Source of the DNA: Prolixibacteraceae bacterium
Lineage (GTDB): Bacteria > Bacteroidota > Bacteroidia > Bacteroidales > Prolixibacteraceae
Assembly: GCA_007116765.1 (NCBI GenBank)
Contig: SKHV01000078.1
Coordinates: forward strand, 1 to 10,429
Reading direction: 5' to 3'
DNA: 10,429 nt
The position numbers and the translations under genes were made by a program. Positions 1 through 5,518 of the stretch are shown here, piece by piece; within the stretch, counting starts at the first letter, position 1, and every line of letters begins with the position of its first letter. The notes below the pieces were generated by a model. The model searched no databases. It was not told the origin of the DNA and saw nothing but the letters and a program-made list of their open reading frames with translations.

Positions 1-92
1 GGAGCGTAGCGGAAATCAGCGTAGCTAATCGGAGCGTAGCGCAGATCGGAGTAGCCAAACTTGAATCGTAGCGAAGCGTTAATCAACGTAGC
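1..92. repeat. Degenerate GCGTAGC repeat cluster
   Basis: The heptamer GCGTAGC is present at 4-10, 19-25 and 34-40. Shorter copies containing CGTAGC occur at 67-72 and 87-92, and there is a further degraded copy (GGAGTAGCC) near 48-56. The spacers are short and variable, often AATC or AGATC, so this is a loose, decayed direct-repeat cluster and not a regular CRISPR-like array. It begins at the window edge and may extend further left. I see no open frame through it. Its role is unknown; such low-complexity intergenic repeats are plausible replication-slippage or recombination products. Confidence 0.6.
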
Positions 93-106
93 GCAGCTTA
101 GTTCAA

Positions 107-134
107 CTTGAAACCTGAAACTTGAAACCTGAAA
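107..134. repeat. Perfect 14-bp tandem duplication before rimO
   Basis: The unit CTTGAAACCTGAAA occurs twice back to back, at 107-120 and 121-134, without a mismatch. The second copy ends 8 bp before the rimO ATG at 143, so the duplication forms most of the region where a ribosome binding site would lie. It also supplies the in-frame TTG at 122 that lengthens the open frame, which is one reason to distrust that earlier start. It is probably a slippage product. Confidence 0.75.
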
Positions 135-142
135 TATTCATA

Positions 143-1432
143 ATGAACTTTAAAACCGTAAACATTATCACTTTAGGCTGTTCTAAAAACCTGGTCGATT
201 CGGAGCACCTGCTCAAGCAATTCGAGGCCAACGGATTTATCGTTACGCACGATAGCCCTGAGCCAGCCGATGTGGTGATAGTTAATACATGCGGCTTTAT
301 TTTCGATGCTAAAGAGGAATCGGTGGGCATGATAATGGATTGCGTGGCTTCTAAAAATGCAGGCCATATCAATAAGCTTTTCGTGATGGGTTGTCTGTCG
401 GCGCGCTACAACAGCGACCTTACTGCTGAAATTCCCGAGGTCGATCGCTTTTTTGGCAAGTTCGACTTCGATGCCATTATCACAGAACTGGGCATTCAAA
501 AACGCAAGGATTTATTGTTCGACCGTGTGCTTACAACCCCCTCGCACTTTGCTTACCTGAAAATTGCCGAAGGCTGCGACCGTACCTGTGCCTTTTGTGC
601 CATTCCGCAATTTACCGGCAAGCACAAATCGGTACCCATTGCCGATTTAGTTGCCGAAGCCACAAGGCTTGCGCAAAAAGGGGTGAAGGAACTGTTGCTT
701 ATTTCGCAGGAGCTTACCTATTATGGCATTGACCTATATAAAGAACGAAAATTGCCAGAACTTATAGAAGAGCTTTCAAAAATCGATGGCATAGAATGGA
801 TTAGGCTGCACTATGCTTACCCGGCCAATTTCCCGTTCGATTTACTGAATGTAATAAAAAACAACCCCAAAGTTTGTAAATACCTCGATTTGCCTTTGCA
901 GCATGTTGCCACGCCCGTGCTTAGCGCCATGAGGCGCAACATTACCGAGGCGCAAACCCGCGAGTTGGTTGCCCGCATAAGGACCGAAGTTCCTGGAATG
1001 GCCCTGCGCACTACCATGCTGGTTGGCCACCCCGGCGAAACCGAGGCCGACTTTGAACTGCTGCTCGATTTTGTGCGCCAGGCACGTTTCGATCGCCTGG
1101 GAGTTTTTCCCTATTCGCACGAGGAAGATACCAAAGGCTACGAAGCCTTAGCCGACGATATTCCGCAGGAGGTAAAAGAAGAACGTGCAGCTCGTTTAAT
1201 GGAAGTTCAACAAGCTATTTCAGAAGAAATTGCAGCACAAAAAGTAGGGCAAACACTCAAAGTAATAATCGACCGCGAAGAAGGCGAATATTTCATTGGC
1301 CGCACCCAATTCGACTCTCCCGAAGTAGATGGCGAAGTGTTGATTGATGCTGAAAATCTCGAAATAGGAGAATTCTACAGTGTTAAAATCACCTCGTCCG
1401 ATATGTTCGACCTGTATGGGGTTGTGGTTTAG
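143..1432 (+). CDS. rimO: Ribosomal protein S12 methylthiotransferase RimO
   Basis: This is a radical-SAM methylthiotransferase of 429 residues, the usual length for RimO (about 430-440). The family adds a methylthio group to the beta carbon of a conserved aspartate of ribosomal protein S12, using two 4Fe-4S clusters. The N-terminal MTTase domain has its three cluster cysteines at C13 (LGCSKN), C50 (NTCGF) and C84 (MGCLSARY). The radical-SAM CxxxCxxC motif is at C145, C149 and C152 (EGCDRTCAFC), and the end (about 365-429) fits a TRAM domain. The LGCSKNLVDSE opening is characteristic of RimO rather than MiaB. I take the ATG at 143. The frame stays open to a TTG at 122, but those seven extra codons fall in the 14-bp repeat and precede the domain. 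It appears to be a single gene. The coding DNA looks richer in G and C than the genes to its right. The identification is firm. Confidence 0.95.
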   Translation: MNFKTVNIITLGCSKNLVDSEHLLKQFEANGFIVTHDSPEPADVVIVNTCGFIFDAKEESVGMIMDCVASKNAGHINKLFVMGCLSARYNSDLTAEIPEVDRFFGKFDFDAIITELGIQKRKDLLFDRVLTTPSHFAYLKIAEGCDRTCAFCAIPQFTGKHKSVPIADLVAEATRLAQKGVKELLLISQELTYYGIDLYKERKLPELIEELSKIDGIEWIRLHYAYPANFPFDLLNVIKNNPKVCKYLDLPLQHVATPVLSAMRRNITEAQTRELVARIRTEVPGMALRTTMLVGHPGETEADFELLLDFVRQARFDRLGVFPYSHEEDTKGYEALADDIPQEVKEERAARLMEVQQAISEEIAAQKVGQTLKVIIDREEGEYFIGRTQFDSPEVDGEVLIDAENLEIGEFYSVKITSSDMFDLYGVVV

Positions 1433-1672
1433 TGCTTAGCCCGCACTATAGTTTTAGATGAGATGGTACAGGAAAGTCCACTTTTGCTCCCTTCTTTCTT
1501 GTCAGAAAGTTATTGCTTATGAGAACCCTTCAAATGCTACTTCCGCTGTCTCTCAAAAACTCTCCAAAATTACCTGGGTGAATTATTGTGGTTTTGCTGT
1601 TCGGATATGTAAGTAAAAATGATAAGGGGAATTTTACTTTTTTATCTCTATTCTATTTAATTTCAAAAGCCT

Positions 1673-1735
1673 TAATCGTGCCATATATTGAAATGCTCGA
1701 ATCAAATCGAGTAATTCTACTTAAACACACGATTA
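1673..1735. repeat. Nested inverted repeat
   Basis: TAATCGTG at 1673-1680 is the exact reverse complement of CACGATTA at 1728-1735. Inside this pair a second inverted repeat, CTCGA at 1696-1700 with TCGAG at 1707-1711, is nearly centred. Transcribed, it could fold as a stem, a large internal loop and an inner hairpin. The arms are short, so chance is a real alternative. Confidence 0.35.
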
Positions 1736-1773
1736 GAGCCCTGCAATTACCTGTACGGAATTGGAATACTGAT

Positions 1774-1803
1774 ATTTCCTGATTCTGAATTTCCTGATTC
1801 CTT
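1774..1803. repeat. 15-bp tandem duplication
   Basis: The unit ATTTCCTGATTCTGA at 1774-1788 is followed directly by ATTTCCTGATTCCTT at 1789-1803, identical over the first 12 bases. It resembles the duplication in front of rimO in length and in looking like a slippage product, but the sequence is different. No function is suggested. Confidence 0.6.
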
Positions 1804-1897
1804 GTTCATTATTTTAATTCTTGTAATTATTTGCTGCTTGCAGCGGCCTTCACGGCGTTTAAACCCCGATATGCTTCAGAAACCTGTCAGGATTAAA

Positions 1898-2019
1898 TTA
1901 CCAACTACATACCGCACCTTGCTTTTTACAAACCGTTTACCCCCGACAGGGTTCAAAACCCTGTCGGGGGTAGTAACTTATTCGCTTTCCCGAGCGGGGT
2001 AAGGTATGGCGGTTGGTAA
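1898..2019. repeat. Composite palindromic element with perfect central hairpin
   Basis: The centre is a perfect 16-bp stem, TACCCCCGACAGGGTT at 1938-1953 against its reverse complement at 1957-1972, with a 3-nt loop (CAA). Outside this, TTACCAAC at 1898-1905 matches GTTGGTAA at 2012-2019 exactly, and CATACCGCACC at 1908-1918 pairs with GGTAAGGTATG at 1998-2008 with two mismatches. The whole 122 bp is thus a long, interrupted palindrome around a very stable hairpin. There is no T run after the hairpin, so it is not a classical intrinsic terminator. The architecture fits a REP/MITE-like intergenic repeat, or possibly a structured RNA. A small predicted frame crosses it (1802-2002) but is not credible as a gene. 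Confidence 0.7.
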
Positions 2020-2031
2020 CGGATTTAAACT

Positions 2032-2052
2032 CCGACAGGTTTACGCTGTCGG
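2032..2052. repeat. CCGACAG inverted repeat
   Basis: CCGACAG at 2032-2038 is the exact reverse complement of CTGTCGG at 2046-2052, with a 7-nt loop. The core CCGACAGG is shared with the perfect hairpin at 1938-1972, and a related AACCTGTCAGG lies at 1881-1891. The left flank TTTAAACTCCGA also resembles GTTTAAACCCCGA at 1857-1869. This looks like a second, more decayed member of the same repeat family. Confidence 0.6.
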
Positions 2053-2061
2053 TTGGTGCGC

Positions 2062-2098
2062 AAACCTGTTAGCGTCGATAGACCTGATAGGGTTTTTT
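2062..2098. terminator. Imperfect hairpin followed by T run
   Basis: AAACCTGTTAG at 2062-2072 can pair with 2084-2095 (CTGATA, a bulged G, GGTTT), with two G-U pairs and an 11-nt loop. A run of six T ends at 2098. On the plus strand this has the shape of a weak intrinsic terminator, and it would separate the repeat region from the acetyltransferase gene starting at 2169. It also carries the AACCTG core of the local repeats, so it may simply be another decayed copy. Confidence 0.3.
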
Positions 2099-2129
2099 GA
2101 TGGTATAAAAAAACCAAATTGCTGCGGCA

Positions 2130-2160
2130 TGTGTTTTTACTTTATAAATTTCTATATTCG
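2130..2160 (+). promoter_or_regulatory. Possible promoter for the GNAT-ovoA pair
   Basis: TATATTCG at 2153-2160 differs at one position from the Bacteroidota -7 consensus TAnnTTTG. The expected -33 position (about 2130-2134) is T-rich but is not a clean TTTG. Transcription from this box would begin around 2164-2167, leaving almost no leader before the ATG at 2169 and excluding the GTG at 2160 as a start. This is a suggestion only. Confidence 0.3.
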
Positions 2161-2168
2161 TGGGTAAA

Positions 2169-2705
2169 ATGGAACTGGTTAAGGCAAAAACAGAAACATA
2201 CAAGTATTTTAGCAAAGAGCTCATAGCACTTTATAAAGAAGCATTTTCAACACCCGAAACTTTTCATTTCAATAACGACAATGAGCTTATGGGCTACCTC
2301 GACTCCATTTTTGATGCAGGCTACGGTATTTTTCAAGTTTCTCATGATCGGCTTGCCGGGGTATTGTTGGCAACACCATTGTCGTATTTGGAAAATATAC
2401 CCGGGAAAATTGAAAGCGATTTTGATGTTTCTCAATCGGTTTATATTGCCGAAATGATGGTTGCCAAAGAGCACCAAGGGAAGGGCATAGGAAAAAGCAT
2501 GATGCACTATTTCCTTAATACAATAGATACCGGCACATATAAACACATTTTCATTAGAGTTTGGGTTGAAAACGAAAAAGCGTTGAGCTTTTATAAGAGT
2601 GTAGGGTTTGAGTCGGCAGCATCTGAACTGGTGCGGGTAAGTGAAGGAAACGATACCAAAGAATTAGACAAGATATACTTATACCAAAAAGTAAACGATT
2701 TATGA
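2169..2705 (+). CDS. GNAT-family N-acetyltransferase, coupled to ovoA
   Basis: This 178-residue protein has the single-domain GNAT fold pattern. The acetyl-CoA binding loop is QGKGIG at 103-108, just after the strand VYIAEMMV (91-98). The family's C-terminal strand-helix signature follows as VWVENEKALSFYKSVGF (131-147). GNAT enzymes move an acetyl group from acetyl-CoA to an amine; the acceptor here cannot be read from the sequence. The stop TGA at 2703-2705 overlaps the ATG of ovoA at 2702-2704 (ATGA), so the two are probably translated together and may act in one pathway, for example acetylating a thiol-histidine product or its precursor. That link is inference. I prefer the ATG at 2169. 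A GTG at 2160 is in frame but overlaps the candidate promoter. The GNAT family call is firm, the substrate unknown. Confidence 0.88.
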   Translation: MELVKAKTETYKYFSKELIALYKEAFSTPETFHFNNDNELMGYLDSIFDAGYGIFQVSHDRLAGVLLATPLSYLENIPGKIESDFDVSQSVYIAEMMVAKEHQGKGIGKSMMHYFLNTIDTGTYKHIFIRVWVENEKALSFYKSVGFESAASELVRVSEGNDTKELDKIYLYQKVNDL

Positions 2706-4804
2706 ATGAATTGATTGCAAATACCATTCACCTGAGCGTTGGGGATGCTGAAACAAAAAGACAGGAAATTAAGGAATATTTTCTAAAAACATGGGAAGTA
2801 GATGAGTTGTTGTACAAGCAACTTGCCACCGATAAGGCATTTTACATGCGTGCCGATCCGCTCAGGCATCCTCTGGTTTTTTACTTAGGCCACACGGCTG
2901 TTTTTTTCATAAACAAACTCATCTTGGCCAAAATCATCCATCAGCGTATCAACCCACGCTTCGAATCCATTTTTGCAATTGGAGTAGATGAAATGAGCTG
3001 GGACGACCTGAACGAAGCGCATTACGATTGGCCGGCAGTTGAAGAGGTGTGGGCTTATCGCTCAAAAGTGAAGGAAACCGTACTCGAAGTTATTGACAGT
3101 GCGCCGCTGACATTACCAATAAATTGGGAAAGTCCATTTTGGATAGTGATGATGGGCATTGAACACGAGCGTATTCACCTCGAAACATCGTCGGTGCTTA
3201 TCAGGCAACTGCCGCTCGAAAAGGTGAATGCCGAAGTATTTGGCAAGCCTTGCAAACAATCAGGCGATGCACCGCACAACGAATTTTTACCTGTTGATGG
3301 GGGTGAAGTGAATTTGGGAAAAGATTTCTCGCACCACTTTTACGGATGGGACAACGAATATGGAAAATATACCGAAAAAACTGAAGATTTTCTGGCTTCA
3401 AAATATTTGATTTCAAATGGCGAATACCTTCATTTTGTTGAAGATAAAGGATACCATAAAAAAGAATTCTGGACAGACGAAGGCTGGGGTTGGCAAAGCT
3501 ATCAGAAGGCAGAGTATCCGCGTTTTTGGCGACTACGTAACGGGAAATACTATCTGCGCCTCATGGCCAGCGAAGTCGAAATGCCCTGGAATTGGCCAGT
3601 TGAGGTAAATTACCTCGAAGCAAAGGCTTTTGCAAACTGGAAAAGCAGCAAAGAAGGAAAAACTTACCGTTTGCCCACCGAGGCCGAATGGTATCGTTTG
3701 GCTTCGGAAAATGGGATCTGCGATGAAAACTTCCATTCAATAAATGCAAATGTCAATTTAAGGGAACATGCTTCGCCCTGCCCTGTTAATGCATTTGAAC
3801 AAGGTAATTTTTTTGACATAATAGGGAATGTGTGGCAATGGACCGAAACGCCCATTACCGGCTTCCCAGGCTTTAAAGTGCACCCCTTGTACGACGATTT
3901 TACAACGCCCACTTTCGATGGAAAACACAACCTTATTAAAGGGGGTTCTTGGATCTCGACCGGTAACGAGCATACATGGCATTCGAGGTACGCTTTCCGT
4001 AGGCATTTTTACCAACATGCCGGCTTTAGGCTGGTACAGAGCGAGCACGCGCCTGAAATACGTGAAGACGCTTATGAAACCGATGCCGAAGTTGCACGCT
4101 CATGTGAAGCAAATTATGGGCTGGATGCCTTGGGGATCCCGAATTTTTCGAAAACTGTTGCTAAACTTGCTGTTGAACACGCAGGTTTAAACAAAGAGAT
4201 GGAAGTGCTCGACCTTAATTGCGATACCGGTAGGGCGGCTTTCGAGTTGTCGAAACACTTCAAAAATGTGACTGGTCTCGATTTTTCGGCACGCTTTATC
4301 AAAATTGCCAATCAAATGCAAGAGAAAGGCTTTATTCGCTATATACTACCCGATGAAAACGAGTTGGTTTTTTATACCGATGTGCAACTTTCAGATATTG
4401 GTTTACACCAGCCAACCGGCATCACTTTTATGCAGGCCGATGCCAATAACCTGAAAACCTTTTATACCGGTTACGATTTGATTTTGGCCACAAACTTGCT
4501 CGAAGAACTTTACGATCCATCTGTATTTCTTGAAAGTATACATGAGCGTCTGAACAGCAAAGGCTTGCTCATTTTGGGCTCAATTTACAATTGGCAGCGC
4601 AATAAAATTGATAGGAAGAATTGGCCGGGAGGTTTCAAGGTCGATGGCGAACCGGTGTCTTCGTTCGAAGGAATTAAGCAAATATTATCTCAATATTTCG
4701 AGTTGATAAAAACTCCTTTCGATGTAAAAAAAGTTTCAAAAAATAATTCACGGCATTTTGAAGTGGAAAATATTGAAATTTCGATTTGGAAGAAGATAAA
4801 TTGA
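2702..4804 (+). CDS. ovoA: 5-histidylcysteine sulfoxide synthase / mercaptohistidine methyltransferase OvoA
   Basis: At 700 residues this has the full OvoA length and order of domains. An N-terminal DinB-like part (about 15-170) carries the non-haem iron site: H64 (YLGHTA) and HxxxHxE at H155, H159 and E161. A formylglycine-generating-enzyme-like part (about 200-447) contains RLPTEAEW (323-330), GNVWQWTETPI (375-385) and GGSWISTGNEHTWHSRYAFRRH (from 414). Y397 in HPLYDDF may be the conserved tyrosine shown to matter in characterised OvoA. The C-terminal part (about 465-700) is a SAM methyltransferase with motif I VLDLNCDTG (502-510). In known OvoA enzymes the iron part joins cysteine and histidine as a 5-histidylcysteine sulfoxide, and the methyltransferase methylates the imidazole of the thiol-histidine, giving ovothiol A. 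The C-S lyase OvoB is not in this window. The gene starts inside the GNAT stop codon. In motif I, asparagine replaces the usual first glycine. Confidence 0.94.
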   Translation: MNELIANTIHLSVGDAETKRQEIKEYFLKTWEVDELLYKQLATDKAFYMRADPLRHPLVFYLGHTAVFFINKLILAKIIHQRINPRFESIFAIGVDEMSWDDLNEAHYDWPAVEEVWAYRSKVKETVLEVIDSAPLTLPINWESPFWIVMMGIEHERIHLETSSVLIRQLPLEKVNAEVFGKPCKQSGDAPHNEFLPVDGGEVNLGKDFSHHFYGWDNEYGKYTEKTEDFLASKYLISNGEYLHFVEDKGYHKKEFWTDEGWGWQSYQKAEYPRFWRLRNGKYYLRLMASEVEMPWNWPVEVNYLEAKAFANWKSSKEGKTYRLPTEAEWYRLASENGICDENFHSINANVNLREHASPCPVNAFEQGNFFDIIGNVWQWTETPITGFPGFKVHPLYDDFTTPTFDGKHNLIKGGSWISTGNEHTWHSRYAFRRHFYQHAGFRLVQSEHAPEIREDAYETDAEVARSCEANYGLDALGIPNFSKTVAKLAVEHAGLNKEMEVLDLNCDTGRAAFELSKHFKNVTGLDFSARFIKIANQMQEKGFIRYILPDENELVFYTDVQLSDIGLHQPTGITFMQADANNLKTFYTGYDLILATNLLEELYDPSVFLESIHERLNSKGLLILGSIYNWQRNKIDRKNWPGGFKVDGEPVSSFEGIKQILSQYFELIKTPFDVKKVSKNNSRHFEVENIEISIWKKIN

Positions 4805-4835
4805 GAAATTTGATGGTAATAGTGAATAAAACTAG

Positions 4836-4864
4836 TGAAAACACATGCATTTTGTAAGTTTTCA
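4836..4864 (+). terminator. Weak stem-loop after ovoA
   Basis: TGAAAAC at 4836-4842 pairs exactly with GTTTTCA at 4858-4864 across a 15-nt loop, 32 bp after the ovoA stop. The stem is AT-rich and no T run follows directly, so termination here is only a possibility. Confidence 0.25.
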
Positions 4865-4902
4865 GTGAAATATTTAATTTCTGCTTTTTCTATTCTGAAA
4901 TA

Positions 4903-4963
4903 CGAAACGTATACGGGGAACGTTTCTTTAATAAATCAATTATCTTTGTAAGGCGAAACGTAT
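4903..4963 (+). promoter_or_regulatory. Promoter and putative operator upstream of the SPOR-purF pair
   Basis: TATCTTTG at 4941-4948 is an exact match to the Bacteroidota -7 box TAnnTTTG. No TTTG lies at the expected -33 distance. Instead that position is filled by an inverted repeat: GAAACGT at 4904-4910 and ACGTTTC at 4920-4926, 9 nt apart. The longer word CGAAACGTAT at 4903-4912 is repeated exactly at 4954-4963, over or just after the predicted start of transcription. CGTATACG at 4908-4915 is also a perfect palindrome. Three half-sites flanking the -7 box suggest a site for a DNA-binding regulator, perhaps an activator that compensates for the missing -33 box. The leader to the ATG at 4989 would be about 35 nt. 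Confidence 0.55.
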
Positions 4964-4988
4964 TTGTAATTTATCCAAAATATTGAAT

Positions 4989-5498
4989 ATGAGGAATGTG
5001 TTTAAATTATTTCTGTTTGTGCTTTTTATTGCAACAAATTCTTTTGCACAAGAACCCGACAGCGACACAATGCTCCAATACAGCAACGATACGCTTAGTG
5101 CTTCACAATTCGATATGCTCGATATTGAAACTGCCATAAAGCAATTTGAGCTGAATCATCTGAATATTGAAGCCGATGAGCGTATTAGAACTATTCTTGA
5201 AATTCAAAAGGAAGAAAGTATACAGAAAGGTGGTTTTGCGGGTTATAGGGTGCAATTGTATCAGGGTTCAAAAGACGAAGCCTACAAAATTGCAGCTAAT
5301 TTTATGCAGAGATACCCCGACAATAGAGTATATATAAAATTCTCCACACCCGATTTCAGGGTACGTGTAGGAGATTTTAGAACACGTAGTGAAGCCATAA
5401 GATTGAAATATCAAATTGAAAAAAACTTTCCAAACCCTTTTATTGTTGAGGACATTATCAATTTCCCGGATTTGGTTTTTTCTGAAGAAAATAAATAG
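4989..5498 (+). CDS. Secreted SPOR-domain protein
   Basis: This is a 169-residue exported protein. It begins MRNVFKLFLFVLFIATNSFA, a typical signal peptide with a signal peptidase I site after A20 (SFA before Q21). A variable, acidic linker of about 60 residues follows, then a SPOR-like domain at about 83-157 (FAGYRVQLYQGS, then VYIKFSTPDFRVRVGDF, then AEA-type helix SEAIRLKYQI). SPOR domains bind peptidoglycan stripped of its stem peptides, often at division sites, so the protein probably sits in the periplasm or attached to the wall. No enzyme domain or lipobox is present. I chose the ATG at 4989 because it puts the positive residue and hydrophobic core in the usual place; a TTG two codons earlier is open. 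It is 20 bp upstream of the PurF-like gene and probably shares its transcript. Confidence 0.85.
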   Translation: MRNVFKLFLFVLFIATNSFAQEPDSDTMLQYSNDTLSASQFDMLDIETAIKQFELNHLNIEADERIRTILEIQKEESIQKGGFAGYRVQLYQGSKDEAYKIAANFMQRYPDNRVYIKFSTPDFRVRVGDFRTRSEAIRLKYQIEKNFPNPFIVEDIINFPDLVFSEENK

Positions 5499-5518
5499 AA
5501 ACACAGCTTCATAATTAT

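Larger units (their letters stand above)
1433..1832. other. Intergenic stretch without a convincing gene, left part
   Basis: Between the rimO stop and the palindrome-rich region I find no gene I can support. Short open frames exist (for example 1588-1782 from a GTG), but they have unremarkable composition and no recognisable motif. On the minus strand about 1650-1457 can be read with a single interrupting stop, which might be a decayed coding remnant, but no family is recognisable. A 6-bp stem (CTTTCT 1494-1499 with AGAAAG 1504-1509, 4-nt loop) lies about 60 bp after rimO but lacks a following T run, so it is a poor terminator. Confidence 0.5.

Noticed and set aside
1..92. GCGTAGC cluster as a CRISPR array
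   Set aside because: The repeats are only 6-7 bp, the spacers are short and irregular, and no cas genes are nearby.
122..142. Upstream TTG start for rimO
   Set aside because: The added codons fall in the 14-bp tandem repeat; the ATG at 143 gives the normal start close to the first conserved motif.
1494..1509. Stem-loop CTTTCT/AGAAAG as a rimO terminator
   Set aside because: The stem is only 6 bp, AT-rich, without a T run, and about 60 bp after the stop codon.
1457..1650. Minus-strand reading with one internal stop, considered as a decayed gene
   Set aside because: There is no recognisable family and only short open stretches; it cannot be separated from chance.
1588..1782. Small GTG-started plus-strand open frame of 64 codons
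   Set aside because: It has no motif, signal peptide or start context, and it lies in repeat-rich, apparently non-coding DNA that includes a nested inverted repeat.
1802..2002. Small plus-strand open frame of 66 codons
   Set aside because: It runs straight through the perfect 16-bp hairpin and other palindromes; its product would be repeat-derived and unlike a protein.
3417..4190. Open frames in other phases and on the opposite strand within ovoA
   Set aside because: They overlap a gene with unmistakable full-length homology and show no motifs of their own.
2702..4804. Ergothioneine synthase EgtB as an alternative identity
   Set aside because: The C-terminal methyltransferase fused after the sulfatase-like domain, and the 700-residue length, fit OvoA; EgtB lacks that part.
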